From the NCBI RefSeq assembly GCF_014524565.1, contig NZ_CP060139.1, positions 1,557,501 through 1,621,500 on the forward strand: DNA of 64,000 nucleotides. Direction: 5' to 3'. This DNA is from Croceimicrobium hydrocarbonivorans. GTDB taxonomy: Bacteria > Bacteroidota > Bacteroidia > Flavobacteriales > Schleiferiaceae. The first letter of the stretch is position 1. Every line of letters starts with the position of its first letter. A program made the translations under genes and the position numbers. The notes under the pieces were generated by a model. The model saw only the letters and a program-made list of their open reading frames with translations. It ran no database searches and was not told the DNA's origin. Of this stretch, positions 18,159 to 26,361 are shown piece by piece.

Positions 18159-19529
18159 ATGAAGAAGATTACTAGCCTATTATTGGCCGCCAGCTTTTTG
18201 GCTTCCTGTCAAAATACTCCGGCCCCCAGCGAGGAGAGCACTACTGCTAACACAAATACCACCAAAAGCGAGGGCAAAACGACCCCAGCTTGGGCTGAAC
18301 ATGCCAGCATTTACGAGGTAAACATCCGCCAGTATACTCCTGAGGGAACCATTAATGCTTTTAGCGAGCATCTCGATCGCTTAAAAGAATTGGGGATTAA
18401 AGTGCTTTGGATTATGCCCGTGCAGCCCATCGGTAAAGAAAATCGCAAAGGTGGTTTAGGAAGCTACTATTCGATCTCAGACTATACCGCGGTAAACCCC
18501 AATTTCGGTACTCTGGAAGATTTCAAAGCTTTGGTAAATGAAGCGCACGCCCGGGATATGAAAGTTATTCTGGACTGGGTAGCGAATCATACCGCCTTCG
18601 ATCATCCCTGGACGCAATCGCATCCCGAATGGTACACCCATGACTCTACCGGAGCCATTATTCCGCCCGTTGCCGATTGGAGTGATGTGGCCGATTTAAA
18701 TTATGATGAGAAGGGCCTTTGGGCCGCCATGAAAGAATCCATGCAATTTTGGGTGAAAGAAGCGGATGTAGATGGCTTCCGTTGCGACGTTGCCATGATG
18801 GTGCCAATGGAATTTTGGAATGAAAGTCGCCAGGCACTGGATTCACTCAAGCCGGTGTTTATGTTGGCTGAAGCCGAAGGACCTGAGTTCCACAGCGCTT
18901 TCGACATGACCTATGGTTGGGAGATGCATCACATCATGAATGAGATTGCCAAAGGTGAGATGGACTTTAGCCATTTCAACAATTACCTCAGTAAAGAAGA
19001 CAGCATTTATGCCCCTGAAGACCTCCGTATGAATTTCGTGACCAATCACGATGAGAACAGCTGGAATGGTACTGCTTACGAGCGCATGGGTGCTAATGTG
19101 CATAATTACTTCGTGCTTTGTGCAGGAATGAAACGTTCCATGCCCTTGGTTTACAGCGGACAGGAAGCTGGCTTAAACAAGCGTTTGGCCTTCTTTGAGA
19201 AAGACACTATTAATTGGAGCGACGAAAGTCAGTATCCCTTCTACCAAAAAGTTTTAGCCTTAAAAGCCAGTCATCCTGCCTTAATCAATGGCGCGGAGCA
19301 AGGTGAGCTAGAGATTATTGAAACGGATAATCCCAATGTATATGCCTATGGCCGTAGCAAGGGTGAAGAACACGTTATTTTCTACATGAACTTTGGTGAT
19401 GAAGCTGCGGATATCCAATTAGCTTCTGATGCTGGCAACTTGAAAAACTACATGAATGGCAAAAGTGTGGATGCCTCAAAGGCACATAGCCTGAAAGCTC
19501 ACGACTTCCTGATTCTTGTAAATAATTAA
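18159..19529 (+). CDS. GH13 alpha-amylase-family lipoprotein
   Basis: 456 residues. Lipoprotein signal MKKITSLLLAASFLASC with Cys17, followed by a Ser/Thr/Asn-rich linker, then a compact GH13 catalytic domain: 'LDWVANHTAFDHPW', GFRCDVAMM with nucleophile Asp210, 'MLAEAEGPEF' with acid Glu238, 'VTNHDENSW' with Asp298, and a short C-terminal beta domain. Membrane-anchored, on the outer-membrane surface or facing the periplasm; the residues after the cysteine do not clearly show a surface-export signal. It sits between the large GH13 and the transporter with gaps of 7 and 11 bp, so the three act together on imported maltodextrins. Exact activity (alpha-amylase or alpha-glucosidase) is not resolved. 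Confidence 0.92.
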   Translation: MKKITSLLLAASFLASCQNTPAPSEESTTANTNTTKSEGKTTPAWAEHASIYEVNIRQYTPEGTINAFSEHLDRLKELGIKVLWIMPVQPIGKENRKGGLGSYYSISDYTAVNPNFGTLEDFKALVNEAHARDMKVILDWVANHTAFDHPWTQSHPEWYTHDSTGAIIPPVADWSDVADLNYDEKGLWAAMKESMQFWVKEADVDGFRCDVAMMVPMEFWNESRQALDSLKPVFMLAEAEGPEFHSAFDMTYGWEMHHIMNEIAKGEMDFSHFNNYLSKEDSIYAPEDLRMNFVTNHDENSWNGTAYERMGANVHNYFVLCAGMKRSMPLVYSGQEAGLNKRLAFFEKDTINWSDESQYPFYQKVLALKASHPALINGAEQGELEIIETDNPNVYAYGRSKGEEHVIFYMNFGDEAADIQLASDAGNLKNYMNGKSVDASKAHSLKAHDFLILVNN

Positions 19530-19540
19530 GCTCCAATCTC

Positions 19541-21352
19541 ATGAGTGTAGCAAGTCAAAATACTTCGAGCGGAGGAGGAGCTGAAAAGCCCAAATTAGGC
19601 CTGGGATCCATCATAAACCTCAGCATGGGTTTTATGGGAATCCAGATGGGCTTTGGTTTACAAAATGGTAATGCCAGCCGTATTCTGGCTAATTATGGTG
19701 CGGATGTTCACCATTTAAGTTGGTTTTGGATTGTAGCCCCTTTAACGGGATTAATCGTTCAGCCTATTATTGGGCATATGGGCGATAATACCTGGGGCAA
19801 ATTAGGCCGACGTAAGCCCTATTTCCTCATCGGGGCCTTGCTTGCTTCCCTGGGATTAATCTTTTTACCCAATTCGAATATCATTGCCGGCGAAGGCATG
19901 TCGGCGGTTGACTTCATGGGCATTTCGGCCATCCTCTGGATTGGCATTGGCTTTTTAGCCTTAATGGATGTCTCCTTTAATATTTCGATGGAACCCTTTA
20001 GGGCCCTGGTGGGAGATATGCTCCCCAAAAGTCAGGGTACACTGGGCTTTAGCGTACAAACGATATTGATCGGATTGGGTGCCATTTTAGGTTCCTTCTT
20101 ACCTTATATCCTCAGCAATTGGTTTGGCGTTTCTAATACCCCGGAGGGAGGTGATGTTGCCATGAATGTGGTCTGGTCTTTCTATATAGGTGCAATAATC
20201 CTGATGGGCACCATTCTGTACACCATCATCACTACCAAGGAATATCCTCCCGAGGATTTTGCACGCTTTCAAGGAATTGAAGACAGCGAAGGCCTTGAGA
20301 AATCACCGATGAGTGATATTTTTAAAGATGCCTGGAAAATGCCCAAGCGCATGCGCAGATTGGGTTTGGTGCAATTCTTCTCTTGGTTTGCTCTTTTCAC
20401 AATGTGGGTATTTACCACCGTGGCTATTTCGCAAAACGCCTATGAGGTAGAAGTAGATAAAGAGGCCTATCAATTAGCGCTTAACAAACTAGAATCTCTG
20501 CCTATTCCCGCTGATGAAAAGGAGGCCGAGGATCAAGCTAAATTGATCGAAAGCTTTAAAAACATTGAAGCTAATGAGGGTCTTTACTTTGTCAACTCGA
20601 GCCAAGCTGGACTTTTCGCCAATAGCTTTTTTGTTTCGGATCAAGAACTTGAGGAAAGTGCTCTGGAAGCCTTATACAGCAAACCGGGAAATTTCGCTAG
20701 TGAAATAGAAACCAAAACTTCAGCAGAGCTTTTGCGAGATTCTGAAATCCTTGGCTATTTATTGGATGAAAGCTCATTCAGCTTTAATCAAGATTTAAAA
20801 ACCAGTCTTGTTTATAAGCGAGTTAAGGTGCAACATGAATTAGGTGGTGACTGGACCGGAGTTCTTTTTGGAACTTACAATGCCATCGCAACCCTCTTTG
20901 CCTTTTTAATCACCTTTATCGCCGCCCGTACCAGCCGTAAATTTGTACATATCATTTCCTTATTGGCAGGTGGTTTGGGCTTGATTTCGATGCTCTTTAT
21001 TCATGACCCCACTTATTTGCTGATCCCCATGATCGGAATCGGTTTTGCCTGGGCCAGTATTTTAACCATGCCTTATGCCCTACTCATCGATAGCCTACCT
21101 CCCGCCAAAATGGGAGTGTATATGGGTATCTTCAACTTCTTTATTGTAATCCCCCAAATTGTAAATGCCTTAGTTGGCGGACCTATCGTACACGCCTTCT
21201 TTAACAATTACGCGATTTACTATTTGGCCTTTGGTGGAGTACTATTTGTAATTGCCGCCTTGCTAACCCTACGTATTAAGGAACCCTTATTCGGGGAAGC
21301 GGAAATCATTAAACTCAGGGAAGAAGACGCCCTAAAGAAAAGTACCAACTAA
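19541..21352 (+). CDS. SLC45/GPH-type MFS sugar transporter, probable maltose importer, with large periplasmic insert
   Basis: 603 residues. Twelve membrane segments can be read: six before about residue 235, TM7 near 275-296, then TM8-TM12 from about 438. The motif 'GHMGDNTWGKLGRRKPYFL' after TM2 is the GPH/SLC45 sugar-transporter signature. Between TM7 and TM8 lies an unusual hydrophilic insert of about 135 residues (roughly 300-435), acidic and helix-prone ('ADEKEAEDQAKLIESF'), which by topology faces the periplasm; typical members are nearer 450-500 residues. Last gene of the GH13 operon. Inner-membrane uptake of maltose or short maltodextrins for the GH65 phosphorylase is inferred from context. 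Confidence 0.88.
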   Translation: MSVASQNTSSGGGAEKPKLGLGSIINLSMGFMGIQMGFGLQNGNASRILANYGADVHHLSWFWIVAPLTGLIVQPIIGHMGDNTWGKLGRRKPYFLIGALLASLGLIFLPNSNIIAGEGMSAVDFMGISAILWIGIGFLALMDVSFNISMEPFRALVGDMLPKSQGTLGFSVQTILIGLGAILGSFLPYILSNWFGVSNTPEGGDVAMNVVWSFYIGAIILMGTILYTIITTKEYPPEDFARFQGIEDSEGLEKSPMSDIFKDAWKMPKRMRRLGLVQFFSWFALFTMWVFTTVAISQNAYEVEVDKEAYQLALNKLESLPIPADEKEAEDQAKLIESFKNIEANEGLYFVNSSQAGLFANSFFVSDQELEESALEALYSKPGNFASEIETKTSAELLRDSEILGYLLDESSFSFNQDLKTSLVYKRVKVQHELGGDWTGVLFGTYNAIATLFAFLITFIAARTSRKFVHIISLLAGGLGLISMLFIHDPTYLLIPMIGIGFAWASILTMPYALLIDSLPPAKMGVYMGIFNFFIVIPQIVNALVGGPIVHAFFNNYAIYYLAFGGVLFVIAALLTLRIKEPLFGEAEIIKLREEDALKKSTN

Positions 21353-21372
21353 ACAGGAGTTGTCGCATTGGT

Positions 21373-21418
21373 ACAGAGAAGCGAAGGAATTCACTTCTCT
21401 GTGCTTTTGCGATTTTTT
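21373..21418 (+). terminator. Terminator between transporter and convergent GH13 gene
   Basis: Nine-base-pair stem ACAGAGAAG / CTTCTCTGT (21373-21381 with 21394-21402), a loop holding a further small GAA/TTC pairing, then GCTTTTGCGATTTTTT. The T tract runs into the last codon of the convergent GH13 gene, so the two 3' ends share it. Confidence 0.75.
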
Positions 21419-23249
21419 AAGGCTTACGGCTGAAAATCCGGATCGACATGGCCGGCATCTCCAAGCTATCCATCGGGGCTATTTCACCGCTCATTACATC
21501 CTTGGCTTCACCTACAACTGGCCACACTTCACGGAATCGATTGAGATCTACCGCTCTGCTTTCCTTCGAATTACTATTTACCACTACCATCACAGTTTCA
21601 TCTTCCACAATTCGGAAGTAAACATAGACGTCGTTCTCCGGCACAAAATGCAAGAAGGAGCCCTGGGTAATGGCTGAGCTTTGGGCACGCCATTTTAATA
21701 ATTGTCGCAGATACTGATTGAAATCGGCTTCTCTACCTTGCAGGTTCTGAGCTTCGAATTTATTGATGGCATCACCAGCAAATCCACCGGGAAAATCTTC
21801 GCGAATCACTCCGTGATTTTTGGTTTCCTTCATCAAGATTTCGGTGCCGTAATAGGTACACGGAATTCCACGCATGGTGTATAAAATCCCCAGGGCTACC
21901 TTCATCTTGGCCGTATCTTCATGCAGCTCCCCAAAGATGCGCGGCTCATCATGATTATCCATAAAGGTGATCAAGTTCGAAGGGTTCTTGTACATATGAT
22001 CAGCCGCTAAACGATAATAAAGCTTGGCGATACCGCCGGTCCAGCTTTGATGATTATCTATACTTTCTTTTAAGGCATAGCGAAACTGAAAATCGGTGAC
22101 AGCATCTAACTGCGAATTGTATTTATTGAAGGGATTACCACCAGCGAAGTAGGATTGCACTTCTGGAAAATGCACCCAAATTTCGCCGAAGATGAAAAAG
22201 CTGGGACGCTCTAACTTAATTCTTCTAGCCAGCTCCGCCATAAAATCCTGATCGGGATAAGCATAGGTGTCTATTCGGAAAGCATCCAAACCATATTCCA
22301 GCACCCACCAGAGGGAATTTTGAATAAGGTAATTGGCAAACTCCGGCTGCTGCTGATTTATATCCGGCATATGATCGTCAAACCAACCTTCGCCAAATTT
22401 CTTAAGGTCGGCTTTAGATACATGGGGATCCATCCGGTTAACGGCCCGGAAATTACTGCGCGTCTTACGCATATCGTAATGGAAGAAAGCCGAATCCGGT
22501 GGATCGAGATTTAAGAAATGTTGCGAACCACTGTGATTGTACACCACATCTAAAATCACCTTCATACCCCGCTTATGGGATTCATCTACATAGGCACGAA
22601 AGGTCTCAGCATTCCCTAAACGAGGATCCACCTCATAATGGTCGGTAATAGCATAACCGTGATAGCTCTCCTTGAACTCATCATTAGTCATTACCGGCGA
22701 GGTCCAGGTGGCAGTATAGCCTAAATCCTGAATGTAATCAAGATGATCGATCACCCCTTGTAAATCACCTCCATGGCGACCAAATTCGTTCTCCCGACCA
22801 TACTTCTTTTCATTCATGTCCTTAGGATGGTCATTATCCGGATCACCATTGGCGAAACGATCGGCGGTAATCAGATAAATGGCATCTGCAGGATTTAAAG
22901 GCTGGGGCTGATGACTTGAGGCTTCCTTAATTTGATATTGGTACTTCTTGCCATTAATGCGGATATCGAAAGCGGAACCTTGAAAAGTGGCCAGGTCTAA
23001 ATCGATAAAGAGATAATGGGCACTACCAGCCGCTCCCTCTAATTGATGCCAACTCGCTTGCAGGCCAGATGGTAGCTCCACCTTAGGCGAATCCCCAAAA
23101 CCCTTGGGGTTATAGACCATGATTTCTAGTTGACTTTCCTGCAAACCACGGAACCAGTGGGGAGGATAAAAATGGCTTTGGCCTAAGAGGCTAAAACACA
23201 AAGTTGACAATAAGAAAATCCAAAAACTATGATTTTGAGCAGTTTTCAT
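21417..23249 (-). CDS. Exported GH13 neopullulanase/cyclomaltodextrinase-like (SusA-type) enzyme
   Basis: 610 residues from the ATG at 23249, chosen over an upstream GTG because it starts a normal signal peptide (FWIFLLSTLCFSLLGQS). N-terminal Ig-like domain of the cyclomaltodextrinase kind ('PPHWFRGLQESQLEIMVYN'), then the GH13 barrel: 'LDVVYNHSGSQHF', DAFRIDTYAY with nucleophile Asp327, 'FIFGEIWVHF' with acid Glu356, 'FMDNHDEPRIF' with Asp434. Periplasmic or outer-membrane-associated hydrolysis of maltodextrins or pullulan is expected from the family. Transcribed alone, divergent from the T9SS repeat protein gene; operator 4 lies in the shared upstream region, 72 bp from this start. Confidence 0.92.
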   Translation of the reverse strand: MKTAQNHSFWIFLLSTLCFSLLGQSHFYPPHWFRGLQESQLEIMVYNPKGFGDSPKVELPSGLQASWHQLEGAAGSAHYLFIDLDLATFQGSAFDIRINGKKYQYQIKEASSHQPQPLNPADAIYLITADRFANGDPDNDHPKDMNEKKYGRENEFGRHGGDLQGVIDHLDYIQDLGYTATWTSPVMTNDEFKESYHGYAITDHYEVDPRLGNAETFRAYVDESHKRGMKVILDVVYNHSGSQHFLNLDPPDSAFFHYDMRKTRSNFRAVNRMDPHVSKADLKKFGEGWFDDHMPDINQQQPEFANYLIQNSLWWVLEYGLDAFRIDTYAYPDQDFMAELARRIKLERPSFFIFGEIWVHFPEVQSYFAGGNPFNKYNSQLDAVTDFQFRYALKESIDNHQSWTGGIAKLYYRLAADHMYKNPSNLITFMDNHDEPRIFGELHEDTAKMKVALGILYTMRGIPCTYYGTEILMKETKNHGVIREDFPGGFAGDAINKFEAQNLQGREADFNQYLRQLLKWRAQSSAITQGSFLHFVPENDVYVYFRIVEDETVMVVVNSNSKESRAVDLNRFREVWPVVGEAKDVMSGEIAPMDSLEMPAMSIRIFSRKP

Positions 23250-23320
23250 GCAGAAAAGTGATTTTAACTTGCCCACAATATTAGGGCAAACAAGATATTT
23301 TTTCGTTTATTTGTCTAATA

Positions 23321-23337
23321 AATGTAATTCTTACACT
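23321..23337. promoter_or_regulatory. Operator 4, AATGTA-N5-TACACT, divergent GH13 / secreted repeat protein
   Basis: AATGTA ATTCT TACACT, the same 6-5-6 palindrome with one changed base in the left arm. It is 29 bp before the ATG at 23367. A weak -7-like element (GAACTTTA, 23348-23355) follows on the plus strand; on the minus strand TAATATTG (23283-23276) is a one-mismatch -7 for the GH13 gene, but well away from the operator. Confidence 0.65.
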
Positions 23338-23366
23338 TACTAAATCGGAACTTTAAATTAATTGTT

Positions 23367-25043
23367 ATGAAGAAAATTTACACGCTAGCGTTGGCCATGA
23401 TGATGGCAGGTGCAGCCTGGGCTCAGCGAAGTGTTACTTTTCAAGTAGACATGACTGGGCAAACTGTGAGTGCCAATGGTGTTCATATTGCCGGTGATTT
23501 TCAAATGGCTGCCGGTGCCGCCAGTAACTGGGACCCTGCCGCCACTGCACTTTCGCAGGTTGGTGCTACCAACATTTACGAAGTAACTGTGAACATTCCT
23601 GACGGATTATACCAGTACAAATTCATTAACGGAAATGCCTGGGGTGATGACGAGGGTATTCCTGCAGCCGCTCAAGTAAGTGCCGGTTTAGGATTTGATG
23701 GTGGTAACAGCAACCGTTGGGTACAAGTAACTGGAAATGAAACCTTAGCCGCAGTGATGTACGGAGGAGCTGCTCCGGCTGGTATGTCGGCTGTTTCTAT
23801 GGTATTAGATATGAGCTTAGAAGCCAGTATTGCTGATACAGTAAGTGTAGCCGGAGATTTCCAAGGCTGGAGCCCTGGCACCACTTTGCTACATGATATC
23901 CTAAACGATTCTATGTATCGTTATATCTACTACATTCCCACTACTGATACCATGAACTTCAAGTTCTTAAATGGTGCTGCCTGGGGTTCTGATGAAGGAG
24001 TTCCTTCTGCTTGTGCAGTGAATAATAACCGCCGATTGATCATTGCAAACGACACCGTTTTCGGTCCTCTTTGCTATGCTCAGTGTGGGCCTTGTTTTAT
24101 TCCCGACACTTTTGCTATCACAGTTCAAGTGGATATGAGCGCAGCTCTTTGTGATTTTGACCCTGCTACCGACTCTGTAGATATCGCTGGTCCTTTCAAT
24201 GGCTGGGGTGCCACTGAATTCTTTATGGATGATTCCGATGGTGACTTAATCTATGATATCACTCTTCCAAATATTCCTGGTCCAGAGTTCGAATACAAAG
24301 CCCGTATCAGAAAAACAGGTATATCACCAAACTACGAAGGTGGTAATAATCATATTATTGCACTCTCTAGTGATACCACTTTAGCGGTACGTTGTTTTGG
24401 TCAGGCCAGCGGAGCTTGTTCTCCTCTTCCTCCTCCTGCCGATGTAACTTTCCAGGTGGACATGACCAATGGACCTTCCAGTTTTGTTAAGGTATTCCTG
24501 ATCGGTAACTTCACCACTCCATCATGGCAAGGTGGTGCTATCGAACTTACTGCTTCTACTACTCAGCCTGGTGTATTCGAAACTACTGTTACACAGTTAT
24601 GCCCCGGTCGTATCGCCTTCAAATACATGATTGAAGACGGTAGTGGCAACCAACAAGAAGAAAGCTTCGCAAGTGCAAGTGACACCTCTTGTTTAGAGCC
24701 TAGCGGAACTGGTGACTATAACCGCTTCATTGTTCGCACCAGCAGCAATGCTATCGTAAACAGTGCTCCATGGGAAGACTGTGCTACCGTTGGCATCCGC
24801 GAGAACGAAGTTGCAAGCCTAAAAGTGTATCCTAACCCATTCTCCGGAAGCACTACCATCGAATTGCCAGAAGGTAACTTCGAAGTTAAAGTGTACAACT
24901 TAACCGGAAGTCTTGTTGAGCACATGAGCAATGTAGAAGGTAAAGTTGAGTGGAATGCCGCTCAATTGAATTCTGGTATCTACATTATTAATGTGAGCAA
25001 CGAAGCAGGATTTACTGCTACTCAAAAAGTAGTATTGAAATAA
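23367..25043 (+). CDS. T9SS-secreted protein with four carbohydrate-binding-like repeats
   Basis: 558 residues. Signal peptide to residue 20 (MAGAAWAQ). Four related beta-sandwich repeats start at about residues 22, 142, 249 and 359, each opening with a strand like VTFQVDM and followed by (I/V)AG(D/P)F(Q/N)GW and 'YKFINGNAWG'-type strands; these resemble starch-binding/AMPK-glycogen-binding-like folds. The last 75 residues are a type A T9SS sorting domain ('LKVYPNPFSGSTTIEL' ... 'GIYIINVSN' ... 'QKVVLK'). So it is exported to the surface or medium. In place of SusE/F it probably holds starch at the cell. It has an upstream copy of the locus operator and its own terminator. Confidence 0.88.
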   Translation: MKKIYTLALAMMMAGAAWAQRSVTFQVDMTGQTVSANGVHIAGDFQMAAGAASNWDPAATALSQVGATNIYEVTVNIPDGLYQYKFINGNAWGDDEGIPAAAQVSAGLGFDGGNSNRWVQVTGNETLAAVMYGGAAPAGMSAVSMVLDMSLEASIADTVSVAGDFQGWSPGTTLLHDILNDSMYRYIYYIPTTDTMNFKFLNGAAWGSDEGVPSACAVNNNRRLIIANDTVFGPLCYAQCGPCFIPDTFAITVQVDMSAALCDFDPATDSVDIAGPFNGWGATEFFMDDSDGDLIYDITLPNIPGPEFEYKARIRKTGISPNYEGGNNHIIALSSDTTLAVRCFGQASGACSPLPPPADVTFQVDMTNGPSSFVKVFLIGNFTTPSWQGGAIELTASTTQPGVFETTVTQLCPGRIAFKYMIEDGSGNQQEESFASASDTSCLEPSGTGDYNRFIVRTSSNAIVNSAPWEDCATVGIRENEVASLKVYPNPFSGSTTIELPEGNFEVKVYNLTGSLVEHMSNVEGKVEWNAAQLNSGIYIINVSNEAGFTATQKVVLK

Positions 25044-25065
25044 TCCAAGCATAAGCTTAATTAAG

Positions 25066-25099
25066 ACCCTCTCTGAATAAAACCAGAGAGGGTTTTTTT
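25066..25099 (+). terminator. Strong Rho-independent terminator after the T9SS repeat protein
   Basis: Ten-base-pair perfect stem ACCCTCTCTG / CAGAGAGGGT (25066-25075 with 25084-25093), 8-nt loop, then a run of seven T. Confidence 0.95.
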
Positions 25100-25147
25100 A
25101 TGCCCCGAACTTTGGGGAATTTCTAACTTGCCGCCAAATTTCAAGCT

Positions 25148-25486
25148 ATGTCCGACTCCCAAACCTGTCCCGAATGCAATTCTCCCTATGGCTACTCCAC
25201 CGGAGATAATCTTTTTGCCTGTCCTGAATGCGGACATGAATGGGACCCCGAAGCCTTAGCGCGTGAAAATGAACTTACCGTGATTGACTCCAATGGTCAG
25301 CAATTACAGGATGGTGATGATGTGGTGGTAATTAAGAACCTCCCGGTTAAAGGATCTCCAAAACCAATTAAGGCCGGTACTAAAGTGAAAAACATTCGTT
25401 TGGTGGAAGGCGATCATAATATTGATTGCAAGATCACCGGCTTCGGAGCAATGGCCCTGAAATCTGAATTTGTGAAAAAAGCCTAA
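25148..25486 (+). CDS. yjdM: PhnA/YjdM-type zinc ribbon protein
   Basis: 112 residues. N-terminal zinc ribbon with Cys7, Cys10, Cys25 and Cys28 (CPEC...CPECGHEWD), then the beta-barrel PhnA domain ('[19 protein letters not shown]', '[18 protein letters not shown]'). Full-length match to the family once named for alkylphosphonate uptake but not part of that pathway; the biochemical role is unknown. Followed after 4 bp by a methyltransferase gene. Confidence 0.93.
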   Translation: MSDSQTCPECNSPYGYSTGDNLFACPECGHEWDPEALARENELTVIDSNGQQLQDGDDVVVIKNLPVKGSPKPIKAGTKVKNIRLVEGDHNIDCKITGFGAMALKSEFVKKA

Positions 25487-25490
25487 GACG

Positions 25491-26291
25491 ATGTCAGACG
25501 ATTACATTGATATCAACCGCCAAGCCTGGAATCAAAAACTGGAAAGTCACCTGGAGTCTGAATTCTACAATCTTAAAGACTTCATGGCCGGTGCTAGTTC
25601 CTTAAATGAAATCGAGCTAGGCCTTTTGGGTGATCTTAATGCTAAGAGTCTGCTTCACTTGCAATGCCATTTTGGACAGGATACCCTTAGTTTAGCTCGA
25701 ATGGGCGCTAAAACTACGGGCGTAGATCTCTCGGATGCCGCCATTGCAACCGCACATAATTTAAATAAAGAACTGGGTTTAAACAGTCGATTTATTGCCT
25801 GTGACCTGTACAGTCTGGAGGAGCATTTAGACGAACAATTCGATCGGGTATTTAGCTCCTATGGAACTATCGGCTGGTTGCCGGATGTTGATCGCTGGGC
25901 CCAAATTGTGGCCAGATATCTTAAAGCCGGGGGAGAATTCATATTTGCAGAATTCCATCCGGTGTTATGGATGTACGACAGTCAGTTTCAAAAAATTGAA
26001 TATCCCTATTTCAATCGGGAACGCATCGAAGAGATCGAAAGCGGCACCTATGCCGATAAGGAAGCCAATATCGAGTACAAAACAATAAGTTGGAACCATA
26101 ATTTGGCCGAGGTAATTAGCGCCCTCATTAAAGCCGGATTAAAGCTGGAAATCTTTCAGGAATTCGATTATTCGCCTTATGCCTGCTTTGCCAATTTGGT
26201 GGAAGTGGAAAAGGGCAAATACCAGATCAAAGGATTGGAAGGGAAAATGCCCATGGTTTATGCACTCAAAATGAGCAAGGCCTCAAAATAA
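25491..26291 (+). CDS. Class I SAM-dependent methyltransferase
   Basis: 266 residues. SAM-binding motif I 'LLHLQCHFGQDTLSLARMG', followed by 'GVDLSDAAIATA' (motif for the ribose hydroxyls) and 'FDRVFSSYGTIGWLPD'. Similar to Bacteroidetes methyltransferases of the UbiE/11-type family. Cytoplasmic, substrate unknown. Cotranscribed with the PhnA-like gene and ended by a terminator at once. Confidence 0.85.
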   Translation: MSDDYIDINRQAWNQKLESHLESEFYNLKDFMAGASSLNEIELGLLGDLNAKSLLHLQCHFGQDTLSLARMGAKTTGVDLSDAAIATAHNLNKELGLNSRFIACDLYSLEEHLDEQFDRVFSSYGTIGWLPDVDRWAQIVARYLKAGGEFIFAEFHPVLWMYDSQFQKIEYPYFNRERIEEIESGTYADKEANIEYKTISWNHNLAEVISALIKAGLKLEIFQEFDYSPYACFANLVEVEKGKYQIKGLEGKMPMVYALKMSKASK

Positions 26292-26328
26292 AAGCGGCGC
26301 TCTTCGACCGAAGAACACCGCTTTCTTG
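26291..26328 (+). terminator. Terminator after the methyltransferase gene
   Basis: Nested hairpin: AAAGCGG / CCGCTTT (26291-26297 with 26318-26324) outside TCTTCG / CGAAGA (26301-26306 with 26309-26314), then CTT. It starts at the stop codon and separates two convergent genes. Confidence 0.75.
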
Positions 26329-26361
26329 AACAACCAATCTAAAGAATAGATTAATCAGGGT

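Noticed and set aside
7224-23337. The repeated 17-bp palindromes as CRISPR or mobile-element remnants
   Set aside because: They are dispersed, lack spacers or flanking repeats, and sit only in promoter regions.
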